From Owenia fusiformis (lineage: Eukaryota; Annelida; Polychaeta; Sabellida; Oweniidae): a stretch of 64,000 nucleotides of DNA. The notes under the pieces were generated by a model. That model did no database searches, was not told where the DNA came from, and worked only from the letters and a program-made list of their open reading frames with translations. The position numbers and the translations under genes are program-made. Location of the stretch: contig CAIIXF020000009.1 of the NCBI GenBank assembly GCA_903813345.2, forward strand, positions 27,998,740 through 28,062,739. Reading direction: 5' to 3'. Of the stretch, positions 39,301 through 54,300 are shown piece after piece; the stretch's first letter is position 1; each line of letters begins with the position of its first letter.

Positions 39301-42300
39301 GTCACTGATTACTTGGTCCCTCATGTATGATTTGTACCTAAAAATGTAGTCTGCCTTTTGGTGGCAAATATTTTTTGATAATGCATATTAAATTTTTGTT
39401 ACAGGTATATGTTAATGGTAATGAGCAAACAGGTACCCTGGCCTCTACCCATTCAGGCACCCAAATCCCCTCTGACTTCAGGACATTTAATGGCCAGTTC
39501 TTCATCAGGTTTACCACTGACTCTAAGATCAACAAACGCGGATGGGGAGCCGCATTCTCATTTGGTAAGTTACAGTTATAGATAAGTGTTTTCTTTTATA
39601 TGTAGTCTAGATGTCATTTTAATAATTTCTGTTAAACCGCAACATATACCCACTAGGGTGTCTAGCGGCTTGTTTTTATAGTGTATATTATATCAGAATT
39701 ATGAAATAAATAGAATTGAATTGAATTGAAACATGAGTAATATTGATAAAATGTTGTTGAATGGCAGAAAACTGCTTAGGCTACTAATAACAATAACAAT
39801 ATTTTATTGAGATTTTAATAAAATGATTTTTTACCTGAAATGATATTAATTCATAAATTCTTTACAATTCCAAAAGCTGTTTTTGGTGATAACGTGCCAC
39901 ATGTCTTGTTAATTCATTTTCATGACATTTAGTTCATATGTAGTATACACTCTGTTAAATGAATATATGTTAGTGTCCCATTTTTAATTGGCCCACCCTC
40001 TATATATATATTTTTTTAATGGAATAATACATATATCTATAAATCAATGTTCCAGATTGTCCATTTATCAATGTCCCATCAAATGGGTTCATTGACACCA
40101 ATACTACATACTTTAACACACTGGTGACATTCTCCTGTATGGAGGGCTGGAAGATTTCTGGAGACCCCACGGATGTAGCAAGGACGCAAAGGAGATGTAT
40201 CCAAAATGGCGTCTGGTATCCAGAAGTATTTCCTGTATGCGAACGTAAGTATCTTGGAAAGTGTTTAAACTACATTTTTTGTGATGCCATTGTCAGATAT
40301 ATCATGGAAGTTGATAGGAAATAAATAAATAAATATGTTCAGATTTTTCTTTCAAGTAGAGCCTGTCTATGATGTTTTAATTGTTTCTGTTTCGTAGAAG
40401 TTTTTCTCAAAATATAAACTATAGTTCTAGGATATAAGTGGATTGTAATTTCAAATTTTGATTTATCATGAATTTAGAATTTTCATGAAAACCCCACCTT
40501 GAAAACATCATCTCGATGCTGATTTATCTCAGTTACAAAGCTGTATAACCCCAGGAGCCAATAATCCAACATTTTACGATATGAATGTATTCTAATTACA
40601 GGTATAATGTGTGATGACCCACCTGTCCTTGTTAATGGTCAAGTGTTCAATGTGACTTCACGCGAATATGGGGGAGAAGTCTTCTATGCTTGTTCTGTAG
40701 GCTACAAAATCATTGGGAACTCTATATCAACATGTGGGAACAATGGCTGGTCTGCAGCTCCTACATGTGAATGTGAGTAAACTTAGTTACCGATTATGAC
40801 AAAACAATTTGTAAATATGAGTTGAAAAGGGAATAGCAAAACTGTATTACAAAGAACAATTAGAAAAAGAAAGACCCAAGAGGTCGCAATGAACCTTGAG
40901 TAAGATAAATCCTCGATTAATTATTTAGGACACCTTTTTAGAAAATACAAGGGTCGTTCGAAAAGTCTTGCACGACAGCTTCTCAAGAGAAGAGATTTTA
41001 TCATTTTTATGTGAAATTTCATTCAGATATAGTATTACCCTTCTTACAAGCTTATATGAAATTTCAGGACCATAAGCAATATACTTCCTGAGATACACTG
41101 ACTTAAAATTTTGAACCAATAGCCCCATGGTACATATGACGTCATTATATTAAAATGATTTTGTGAATGCCTTTATACGAGACTTTATCGTAGACTAAAA
41201 TAATTCCGTCAATCTTTGTTCTTTCAGCTGTTAATCAGGTTATATTATAACTTATTTATATTTAATCTAAATACACAGTACTTTACATCTAGTCTTCCTT
41301 TTCAGTAATGCATTATACTTGTAGCATTACGTCCAGTCCATAAGCAAATGTCTGAACCATCAGTACCTATAGGATGTCAAGCCCTCTCATAACTACAGCT
41401 ACCCTCAATTCATTTCCTTCTCTTATTCCATCTTGGAATACTTAGCAAACCATATTGGAGTCATCATATGCAATATGTCTTAATCGTGAATGAATTTAAC
41501 TTGTGTAATACTGTTTTCCCATTCTTTATCATGTATTATATCAATGTTTTCTGCTCCAAATTTATATTATTCCATATTCTCCAATATTTCCTGAATTCAT
41601 GATGAGAACTTTGATAACATCACAAAATCAGGTGATTTTTTCAAGATGTTTGATGAGTATGTTTACGGTCATTCTTTGACATAACCAAAGAAAACAAGAT
41701 GGTAAATATTGAGATAAGATTCACATTTTCCATGAGAACAATACTAGAAATTGTTTAAATCTAAATTGACAGCTCATGAAAGTTAATTTAGCATGCTTAG
41801 TAACATTGATCTTTAATGTGTTACTAGTTATCTTTTACAAAATGATATGTACCATAGCGTCATCGCCGTGGTTACTATAGCAACTGTAAAATGTTAAGTA
41901 GAAGGCATACATACATGAAACTTTGACAGTGTAAGGGAATAAGATATGGGCACATACATACCAACTATGAATAAGATTGGACCATTATTCTCACAATTAG
42001 ACATATTTGTGCAAAACTTTTTGAACAACCCTTGTAGTTGGAAGAATTAGCTCCGGAAATACCAAAATGAAATTAAACTAATTTTTTAAATTTAGTTTGG
42101 AGAAATACCCTTTTCGATTAACTTAGTGTCTCTTTTTTAATGTGACTTTGCCCATGTTTTTTCATATTGAATATAAGTTTTTGGTTTATTTCCCAATTTA
42201 TAGCTACATATATATATTTATATTATATATACATTTGTTCGTTTGGAGATATCTTGGAAAATAATCAAGGGTGAATAAGATAATGATTTAAACTTTGCTC

Positions 42301-45300
42301 ACTTGACACTTATGCTACTGATAATGGTAGTATTATTTTGTAATTTTAAAGAATTCTTCAAAATTCTTTCTTTTTATTATGTCCCTCCTTCTTTATTTAT
42401 TTCGCATCCTAGGAATTATGCGTAAGTAGTATATTCTCAAAATCACTGTGTATTTGGTGTGAAATTTTTCTATTCTAAACAAGTTAATTTCCTAAGATTA
42501 AACATTTTACCATATTAAAGTTTGCTGAGTTCATATACATTGTCTTATGTAGGAGAAGCCCCTCATAATATATGCTCTTTTATCTAACTAGAATCTATGC
42601 AATCGAGTTTACATTTGTATTTTTTGGCCATTTTCTGATATTCACAAAAACCTTTGTTCCAGTGATAATGTGCCCCACTCCAGTGGCTCCCTCTAATGGT
42701 CAGGTGATCGGAACTGATTCTAGTTATGGCTCCCAAGTCACATACACCTGTAACTTCGGATATCAGATAGATGGTGCCAGAAGTGCTTTTTGCACGGAAT
42801 CTGGACTCTGGTCGAACCCCATGCCAAACTGCAACAGTAAGTGTCAGTTATTTATGGAAACTATGACATGTCTTGAGATTTTTTAATAAAAAGCTAAGGC
42901 CCCTCAGATTTATACATAGTCGTTTTTTTTCTTGATGTTGTTCTTTCATATGTAAGACTAGTTCTGTCATCATTAAGTGTTAAACAATTCTTAATGTGCC
43001 CATGGTGTCTAGTCTCATGGCATACAACAAATAAACAAAATAAACTGAAACAAAATAAATGAAATAAACAGAAATAAAATGGATAAAATAAACGAAATAC
43101 ACAAAATACACAATAGAAAAAATATTAATATCACTACTAGCCATTGACAGCTCACATCTTTGAGTGTTTGGGGGAGATAGAGAGACATCTCTGGGATGTA
43201 GAGAGGCCACACACTGTCATTCCGAAATAATATTTCACAAATCCCTACCTGAGAAAAAGTTTGCATAGAGGATTATCTTTAATCTTGAATATGAATTATA
43301 ATTTGGCATGTTAAGATTATAGATGTAAGTTACATGAAAACATATGTAAAATATCTTGGGCAAACTTATTCCAAAATGGATTGATACCTTTGATTTGACA
43401 TGTTCTTGAATTACCTGGCTATACTTAAAGGCACAATTAACTCTTCGCAATCTCTGTTTGAAAATGCTAGCTCTGGCAGATTAAGTCTTAGAAATAAAAA
43501 TATTTACTTAAGCCCAACTTATAGAATATGACACTTTTGGAATTTTGTGCTTTAGGATTTATATTATTTGAATTAAATATTACAATGTTCATGTACTATC
43601 AAGTTGGTTATTATTGAATTAATTAATAGGTATACATCAAACCCTCTTTGAAAGATTCTTTGTGTTAAGAGAAAGTTTAAAATCATTGTTTAAAAAAATT
43701 AGCAGTAAAATGAAAATATCTTATTTTAGTGAGAAAATTTTCACAATTTCAAGACTATGTTTTTAGAGCCTTATCCTATTTTTAGTAATGTTTTCTCTGC
43801 TTTTACAGTGGACTTTATTTCTCAAGTGTTTGTCCTTGTGTGTTGTTTGCTCAGTCTGTTTGCTCTTGGAAAATCTGGACAAATGATGGCAAACAAATTC
43901 TTCTGTTGTTTCTCAATTGATTATTTATAAATAGGGTGTGTTTATATACTCTTAACCCCTAGAAGGTTAGAGAGTTGGGAACTTTTCATGCCTTTAATGT
44001 ATTTATTTAGAATTAAGAGTGTGGAATCAAGTTTTACAATGAATGAGTATGATTTCCTGAATTGTTTTTATATGTACAGTTTGGTCTTCAACATTTGCTT
44101 TAACAAGTTATGACATAATATCACCAATCTTTTCAGCATTGACGTAATCGTAAGTCAGTGGGTGCTAAATCTGAAAATTCTTGAATTCTATTGAATTTCA
44201 CTTTCAAATGAAAGGATGAATATTTTAAGATAACAAATTCTCATGTCAAGAAGAATATCTCCCATTCCATGGCCTGAAGCTATCAAGATTTTCGAGCTCA
44301 CTTTTACAATATTCCACCCAGTCAAGGTGACTATTATAAAAATCACCACCAATGATGGCTCACATCTTTTAGTGTTGAGGTGGGAGTTTGAAAATAACCT
44401 TACATCTATTAATGAATTCAAATATCACGTAACACTGAGGTTTTTTGACCAGATTTGTACATTGTTTAGTATACGCTTTGCAGCAATGTGGGCCACAACC
44501 TTCAATATTTTTCCATTCTATTTTATTCTATAAATGAAAATCAATTATTTTCACATGTGTTTATTGATAGACTTACAGAAAATGTGTGGTTTATGTAATC
44601 TTCAGGGGGTTTAAAACCATCACAATACAAAAAATCTGAAATGCTAGGTTCTTCAATTTTCCAATTTTTTCACCTTTTTTACTGTCCTTTTAATAAAAAT
44701 GCAGGTATGAAATCAAATCACCCATGTAACTTTTTGCTTAAATTGAATTTACAATTTAATTACAATTTGCTGAGTTGAAAATTACAACTTTTCAATTTCA
44801 ACAATATGCTTTCATATCAGAGTGCCCGCCCTGTAACAATTTTCAATAAATCAGTGATCTCCACAGGATATTTTCTCAAGTGGGTGCAAAATTCTCATTT
44901 TCACAATTCAGACCAAAATTGGTAAAACATGCCCATTTTCATAATTTTTCTCATTTTCAAGTGGGTGCAAATAGATTTTCAGGTGGGTGCAAGCCTATTT
45001 CCAAAATCTCAGGTGGGTGCTGCGCCCACTTGCTTTAATGCTGGGGAGATCACTGCAAATATAATAAAATCTACTGATCATCTAATTGCTTTCTACAGGA
45101 GTACGTTGTCCAGCTCCATCCTCAACTCCTAATGGAGTTGTCAACAGACCCGGACCCTATCTTTACCAGGACTCCATAACTATAATATGTAACAGCGGGT
45201 ATGAAGAAGTTACTGGTCAGATCACCTGTACTGGATTTGGTAATTGGACTGGCAGTTTAGCATGTAGAGGTACGTTTTAGAATCCTTCAAAACTTTTGAA

Positions 45301-48300
45301 TCTCCAATAGGGTCCTGAATAATATCCCTGAATATAAATATGTATAATGCTTCCAGAATTTCTTTGGAAGTTTTCTAAAATTTTTGAAACATTTATTACC
45401 TGAACTGGTTCTAACATGAGTTTATTATGGGTCTTTTTAACTTATTTCCATATATTATTTTTCATAATATTATTTTACTTGTAGATATCAATGAATGCAA
45501 TGTGATGGCTGGTACATGTGGTATTCACACCTGTGTTAACACACCTGGTGCCTACAGGTGTGATTGTCTACCTGGATATAGGAACACTAATCCCACTGCA
45601 TGTGAAGGTAAGGAGAATATGATATGTATGGATTATCCTGTATGAGGTTCAGGATATTGGGATTATCTATTTATCAAATTGGAATTTGATTTTTGAATAT
45701 AGCTGTAATTCATGCATCTAGACCATTGCTTTTGTTACATTGACGTAAGTCGTCAAAGTAAAATACATTGGTAATATAACGAACTTTCGTCAATGTAACA
45801 AAAGCGAGTGGCTTAATATATGAATTGCAACTTCATTTACAAAACAAATTTCAAATCGAAAAAACTTATTAAAACTAGATTATATTTCCTAGCTTTATGC
45901 GAAATTATAAACTGCAACTTGAAGAAGGTTTAAATCGAAAAAACAAAAAACTCATCCAGGAATTTCATCCATTTTGTTACATTGACCTTCCGTCAAAGTA
46001 ACTAGTTGTGGAACAGTGATCCTGCCTGCTGATGAAATCTCTTTACGATGCTTAAAAAATTTGGCTGAAAACTGTAAGGATTAATACAATAACATAATTT
46101 TGTACTCTATTTTCCAGATATCAATGAATGTCAAGTTCAAAATGGTGGGTGTGACCAGGTTTGCAAGAATTTGATTGGAAGTTTTGAATGTTCATGTCAG
46201 GAGGGGTATGAGCTGTTCACTGGGGCATCACAAGGCCTCGTCACAACCAATGGACTCATTGTGGGCAAATCCTGTGTTGGTAAGTGATATGGGCAATTTT
46301 TATGTCACCACCACAAGTGGTGCCATATTGTTATAGACTCTAACTTTTTTCTGGACGGTGTTCGGTGGTCAATGGTTGGCATTTGGTGATTGGAGGTCAG
46401 TGTTCAGTGTTTGTAACAAATGGAAGGTTTTGCACGTTAATGCCCTGTTTATGATTTTTTGCTCTCAGAAAAATTAAGAAAACAACAATTAAGTATTTAC
46501 ATGTACATGTGTTTTATGTATTAATTGTATTATACATTATTATGTATATTGTAGTATTTTATATAGGAAATGGCAAGTCTTTTGTCTCCACTCCGTTGTA
46601 TGATGCTTAATATTTTTCGTGTCTGACATTATGCAATGTGTTTGTTTTAGCTGTTACATGTCCATTGTTGCCTCTACTCACAAATGGTCAAGTTTTCTAC
46701 AACAGCGCTCCAAATGACGATGGAATGTTTATTTTTGACACTAGAGCAAGGTTGGTATTGCAGGAGAAAATATAATGTTTAAAAGGGAAATAGAAATGAA
46801 TACGTAATGAATAATGTAAAAAAAATAAAATAGAAAAAATGTAAATATGCATGGAGAGAATACCTCTATGAAAGAAATGTAAAAATAGAAACATTCATCC
46901 AAAATGTTATGTAATTACATGTATGCAATGCAAACGAAACAGGTGTAGGGAATTTATAGAAATAAAATAATTTTGTATTTTTAAATTTTAGTTTCCTGTG
47001 CAACAGAGGTTTCACAGTAAATGGACCTAGCATGGCTGTATGTCGTAAAGATGGAACATGGACTAACTCTCTTCCAATGTGTGCAAGTAAGTATATAAAT
47101 GAATATTGTATTTTATTGTATTGTATTGATATATGTTATTGTACTGCATTGTGTTGTTTTGTCAGACATTGAGTTTTTTATTGTATTGTTTTAAATATAT
47201 AGATTTGTTTTAAACTTCTTCAATTTTTATTTCAGGAGCTGTGTGCCCAGCCCTTGGTGGAATTATGAATGGGCGGATCACTATTAGTGACAATCTTTAC
47301 TATGGCAGTGTCGCTACATACTCATGCGATTTAGGCTACAATTTGATTGGTACAAAAACAAGAGAATGTGATTGGTCAAATGAAGTTGTACTTGGACTGC
47401 AGTATGCTTGGAGCGGCTCTGAGCCTCGCTGTCAAAGTAAGTTTAATTTGGTCATGGTTAATGATTTTCAAGATAAGTTATTAACAATTTTTCCCAGTTA
47501 TTTGTCTCCACTGAGTGCAAACATCATTTACTGTAGATTAGACAGATTAAAGGAAAGTATGACAAATAAATTGGCAGCTCAATTTTCTTGTTGTCATCTC
47601 AAATTGTTTTTGTGATATTTTACTAGATGACAGGACACCAATACATTAATACTTTAAGGACAATCACAATGTTGTAAATTATCTCCAATTTTCAATCAGA
47701 AACCAAGAGAAATCCAGCAAAATTCCAACAAATTTTGACTCGCAGAATTCATTTGAAGAAATTATTATTTCAACTGCATAAATCTGAGATGAGTGATGTA
47801 CATGCTTTAGTTTCCCTCATTACTATCACAAATTACATTGTCATAGTGATTATTCTTAAAATAAACATGAAAAATAAGATAACTAATGCTTTGTGATTTT
47901 TGAGTCTTCACATTTATTGAATGCCTGCCATCTTTTGTCAGTTGCTGACTGTGGTGGAGTGCCACCTATTAGCAATGGAGCAGTCACGCAGACAGGAACA
48001 GTTTTCAACTCAACCATAACTTACAGATGTTACACTGGGTTTGAACTTGTTGGGGCGTCAGTGCGTACATGTGAAGCCAATGGCCAATGGTCAGACACTA
48101 GTCCTGTTTGTACTGGTAAGTGTAAAGTTGAACACCCCTTGAGTTAGAATTGACTATATTGAAAAAATTTGTTTGTGGGTATTTTAATATCCTCTGCTTT
48201 AAAGGGGGATCAATAACTCACACAATCTGATGAAAAATGATGTCTTTCTAGATCAAGCACAAAATTTTATACTCAACAATGAGGTCCAAAGAAACCACTT

Positions 48301-51300
48301 CAAAGAAAGATTTTGATTTATCATTTAAAGTGTAGTTTTATATGAATGAATTTTTACTTAAGGTATGAGGTGTCCTGACCCAGGTGCTCCTGTGTTTGGA
48401 TCTGTAGTAGGGGGCTCCAGGAATGGTTTTGAAGTTGGAGCTAGTGTACAGTTTCAGTGTGACAAGCCTGGCTATGAAATAACAAGTAAGTAGTGCCCCC
48501 CCCCTTAAATTAAGGGGACAGGTATATTAAGAAAGGTTGCGCGAAGAGAGGTCTATACCACAGGGATTCGGAGGGGTGGAGAAAAAACTTCAATACAATT
48601 CAATTTTTTATCAATGAGACAGTAGTTGCAGTAACTTAATTGCCTCAATTATACAGAAAAGGAAGAAAGCACTGAATGTTTTGGGATAGCATGAATTGAG
48701 AAAAAACAAATACATATAATTAAGTGGAAATCAAATTAATTGTTTAAAGTGCCTGATAAACTATAAAATGCGCATGCGTCCAGGTGTTGATAAACTATAA
48801 ATAGCGAAACCCCAGGGTTTGTCATCACAAGGTAAGCCAGGACGTGTTGAGCGAACATCTAGTGTTGATATTGAATTTACATGTAGCCAGATAAGTTTCC
48901 TTATTGAAATTACATATAGTTATTAGCAATACTTTGTAGGTGAAAATTAATAAAATATGAGTATATATGAGAGAAATTGGCCATTTCGAACCTGTTGAAA
49001 GTTTGTGGCTCTCGGCTACACCGGGGAATTTACTTCCATGAGTACAGACACAAATGTGGGGCTCCCCAAGAGGTACGCGAGAATGTGACCTGGCATCAAA
49101 TGTACGACTAAATGCTTCTATCGAGTAGATAAAAGAACGAATACGACAATAAGTTATTGCAAACGACAATTCCGAGCATTCATCTCACTGAAGTATTTTG
49201 AAGTGAAGAAAATATGATTTTTGTTTTGAAACATGGATTCAGATGAACGTAACTTCATTCTGACAACTAATCAAAACTGAACAAGATTGATTATACGTAA
49301 CAGACGATTTATTGTTTTTGTTTTACAATGTTTTGATCGGCTAAACGAATGAAACCAAGAAATTATGACATGTAAAATGGCAATTTTGAAATGTAAAATT
49401 TAAAAGTGACAAACACAACCTCCCTATCCACTCTTTATGAGCCCTAATATGTACATGCAGCAGTGGTAGTGTACAGCTTATTATCACACTACTGGGCTTT
49501 GTATTCTAAAGCTTGTTGTTTTTAATAACACTGTTCACTCGACGTAAATGTTTTGTGTGTGCGCAGTCAACGATAATCATTGTTTTATCCCGGTTATATG
49601 ACCTCGGCAATTATAACAAAACCGTACTAAACGAAAAAACGCAAATAAGAGAAGGCTTTCACACACATATAGAAAATGAACTAGTCTAATCCGCCAGTAT
49701 AAACTCTGTTATATACGTAGCCAGGTCGGGCGCACACTTTAAGCGATTTTTTTTATTTATTAATTAAAATCATATGTACATAATAGTGATAAAGACACCC
49801 CAGGGGGTGTATGGCATATCACAATTTTAGATTAATAAAACCTTTGACCCTAGGTAAAGATTTTTGGGGCTTTACTTAGGGTCAATGGTTTTATTAATCT
49901 GAAATTGAACTGTGATTTTAATCAGAAACGTTTTGTGTTTTCAGACCCGAACCCAATATTCTGTGTTGTCGATGAGAAAGAATCAGGTAATTATGACAGT
50001 TTAAAATATACACATGTAAATAGATAAAAAATGAATAAAAACTATGATATTAAAAATCAACTTAATAATAATTATTGAAGTATCATAATAAAATTATGCC
50101 GCTTAATGAGATGTAAAGGAGTTTTCCTTCGTATGTGAATTGATAAAGATATATTACTAAGAACAGATAAAGAGTACACCCTTTGATATAATAATAGTAG
50201 AAGTTATGAGTGAAACAAATGTTTCTATACAAAGTTTTTTATTTTATTTTTATTTTATTAAAGTGAACATAGTGTGTAATATCGAGCCCTTACTGGGGTT
50301 ATTAGAAATGTGAAACATTTAATTGTGAATCTATATGTATGATTGTTAATATATATGTATCTATATGTATCTTTCCTATATTAAAAATACAGTTCAAATA
50401 GTTTGCAAATTTTTTAAATAATATTCTTGGTTTTAAATGATTCACTATGTGTTGCTAAAAATGAAAGGATGTAATAAGGTTCCAATTTAAGATAAGGTTA
50501 TTAATGATCCATACAGTCTATTGAAATATATAAATGTACCTGTTCTGAATTTTGAAACATTATAATTGTGAATCTTTAGCTAAATCTTGTAGAAGTTCTA
50601 AAACTTGATCTAAAACTTGATTAACAAAAACATGCATTTACTGTTTTATCACCTAATCGCCAGGAAGTTGTGACATGTATTAAGACAATATGACATATTT
50701 GATAAATGTGCTACTTTTTTGCATGGGCTTTCAAGAAAAACTCTATTTGAAGTTAGATTTACATAATAAGTCATTGGTAAACAGGTTAAAATGCTATTGT
50801 ACTTATGGATATAGGGCATGCAGAGAGTTCAACCATATCAACTTCCCATGTTCCTATGACTTCATCATCAATCAAAACACCACATACTACCAACACACCG
50901 ACAACCACAACATCGACCACCACACCAACGACCACCACACTGACAACCAACACACGGACGACCACCACACCGACAACCACCACGCTGACGACCAACACGC
51001 CGATGACCACCACACTGACAACCACACCAACTACCACCACACCGACTACCACCACACCGACTACCACAACGCCGACAACCACCAAGCCAACCACACCAGT
51101 AACCACCACACCGTCAACCACCACACCGACTACTACCACATCGACAACCACCACACCGACTACCACCACACCGACAACCACCACACCGTCAACCACCACA
51201 CCGACTACTACCACATCGACAACCACCACACCGACTACCACAATGCCGACAACCACCAAGCCAACCACACCAGTAACCAACACACCGTCAACCACCACAC

Positions 51301-54300
51301 CGACTACTACCACATCGACAACCACCACACCGACTACCACAATGCCGACAACCACCACACTGACAACCACCACACCAACTACCACCACACAGACAACCAC
51401 CACACAGACAACCACCCCACCGACAACCACCACACCAACAACCACCACACCAACTACCACCACACCGACTACCACCACACCGACAACCACCACACCGACT
51501 ACTACCACATCGACAACCACCACACCGACTACCACCACACCGACAACCACCACACTGACTACCACCACGCCAACAACCACCACACCGACTACCACCACAC
51601 CTAGATCTACAACAGTTGATGTGGGCCAGCCAGAGCCAGGTAAAGAAAGGAATGTACCATGTACATCGTCCAATGTCCATGTCTTTCAATGTGGTGCAAG
51701 TAAATATTGAGCAGGGAAGCATAAATTGATTGTACATTTACTAAATCTAATAAAGGTGTGTTCGTATTGTACTAAGGACGTCGACAATTGTGGAACTGAC
51801 GGAGGAAATGATTTTAAGATTTTACTAATACATGTAAAATACCTTCATATTTGTTATTTAGGTTGTGCATCAAGGAGTTCTAAATGTGCATATATAATTA
51901 TATAATATTCATATATCTAACTTACATGTATGTCTGAGGATGTCTGCATGTATTGTTGTATTTATTGTATGTCTATATAATACAAATATGTCAAACCCAT
52001 ATTAATATGTTCTTGGTGTTAGCACCCATAAAAAAGGCCCATTTTCACCTGTGTTCTTTAGAAGCTTAAGAATCAGGTATAACAGCACAATAAATCATGA
52101 TTCAATAAATCCCTTAACTTTGGTCAATGCATGTTTTAACGAAGCTTTGGGCTCATATTCACCTTGGTGTTTTGTTTTCATATTAATGGTGCATTTGTGT
52201 CAACACGTATCTAACCTTTATGTGACAATGGGTTTAACACGTTGATCATTTATGATTAGGGATTATAGTTTCTTATATGAGATATACCATTACTTTGATA
52301 AATTTTCAATTTTTATGTATTCCTATTCTTATTGACTAAAATTGCCGCTAATGTTTTTAAAACAAACAATTGCTTGTATATTATTGTTAACTAAAGGAAT
52401 AAATTGATGTACATGTATACAAAAAAGAAAAGTACAGTAAAATCACTACCAGATCTATATGTGATTGTAAGCTGAGAAGTTTTATAATGTAAGCTCACAT
52501 ACATTATATTTGTTCCATCTTGGAAAGAGTCAAAAATGAATTGTTCTTAGATACAAACATACAATAAAATCTGAATAATTAAATTTTTTATAGCATTTTT
52601 TACTCTGCAAAAATTAGGATGCCTAATGACTTTCGCTTTTGACCGCTTTTGACCTTGGCTTAAAAGGTAAAGACATTAAACAGAGATCTGAGGGACTTCA
52701 AGACTAACCCATTCTCACTATCCCATTGGAAAGCCACTAGAGCACTATTATGAAGGTTAATACTAATTTCATGTTGTTATTTCCAGATTGTGGCCTTGGT
52801 TTATCAGTGGTGGCAATAGGTGGCAGGTATGCTACCCAGAGTGCACCACCAGACAATGCCTTATGCAAGACCTACTACAGTCTACAGGTGGTATCTCTCC
52901 TACAAGCTATCAAACCTGCCCTTGATAGCTTTGTTTGTACAAGCCCTAATGTTGAACTGGATGTGGACAGTGGAGCTGATATTTACTATGAAGGAAATGT
53001 TGTAAGTAAAGTTAAACAGATAATAAAATATGTTTTCTGTCAATCTCATGGCGTAATTTTTTGGCTCATTCATTTCCCTCGCTTCAAAAACTCTAAATAT
53101 AATTCCATGTCAAAGAATTGATCATCATATAGCTGCATTGGTACAGTTCATCGCACGTACACCTTCTACCCACCTAAGGAAGGGTTGCATACCTGGTTCA
53201 TCCTTTCAGTGAAGATCATACCCAATATACAATAATGTTACCAATATAACCATTATGGATAACCATTATGGATTTACTACAGAAGAATCACAGAATCCTT
53301 ACAGTAACAAACTTTATTGCATTTAACCAGATTGTTGCGACAGCCAGGATTCGTGTTTCTGCTGCCACAAGTGCTGCCACCTACGAAGATATTCAGGACT
53401 GTGGAAGTGCGCTCCTTGTGACGCTCACTGATCCCTCGTACCTTGCTATGTTCCCAGATCTCCTCCAGATAGAGGCCAGTGGGACTTGTATAGGTAAGCA
53501 TTGATTTAAAACCAGCGCGAACTTGAGAATCTAAGGACCTTTAAAATGTTGAAGAATATTTATTTATTTTGTCACCATTCGCTCCTACATACAATTGAAC
53601 ATTCCTAAATTAAACTGCATGACATAAAAATTCTTTGTTAGATTGAAATTTAAGTTTTAAACTTATAATATATGTGTGTAATAATAATATATCTTTTGGA
53701 CAGTCTATATCTATTATTAAGTTTTATTTTATATTTCAAAACATGATAAAGTTTCACACATGATGCATGTCACTATATATTACAATAAACAACCAAAGCT
53801 ATATATATGAGGAGTGATCATAAAATTCCTATTAATCCAGCAAAAAGCATTTAACCATAGTAACCAAAAGTTGAGGGACCAAGGGCAAATAAAAAACTTC
53901 TGGCAATGACATTCATATTTAAATAGTACTATATAATCAAGTTATTAGACACATTTAAATGTTATAACTTCTACCTTATATTATTAATTATAATGTATAA
54001 ATTGTATGAAGTTTCATCTTTTGCTTGCAGGAGGTGTCCTGAACCCCCAGCAATTGACCAATGATGGACGTATATACACCTGCCCTGAAGACTATACCCT
54101 AGGACCAGATAACCGCTGTTGTCGTAAGTTTGTATTTGGCTCCAAAGCATATGATTGACCCACATGGGCACACATGTCATTGTAAATTTGAACTAATGTA
54201 ATATACCATTTTTTTCTGAAAAATGCACACATCCCATAATTTGGGTATTCAGAGTAATACCATGTATCCTGCTATAATACCACTTTTTCAACAAAACGCT

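Larger units (their letters stand above)
42837..45098 (+). other. Intron 15
   Basis: No coding sequence supported. It includes an AAATAAAC-rich low-complexity run at 43020-43110, a dispersed repeat copy at 44226-44335 and an inverted-repeat element at 44852-45055. Confidence 0.55.

Noticed and set aside
48769-48779. TGCGCATGCGT, similar to an NRF1 site
   Set aside because: Single motif deep in an intron with no gene start nearby; probably chance.
50690-51604. 304-codon His/Thr/Asp-rich open frame
   Set aside because: Frame-shifted reading of the Thr/Pro repeat; it does not splice in phase with the neighbouring exons.
50786-51673. 295-codon antisense Val/Gly-rich open frame
   Set aside because: Antisense shadow of the same triplet-period repeat.
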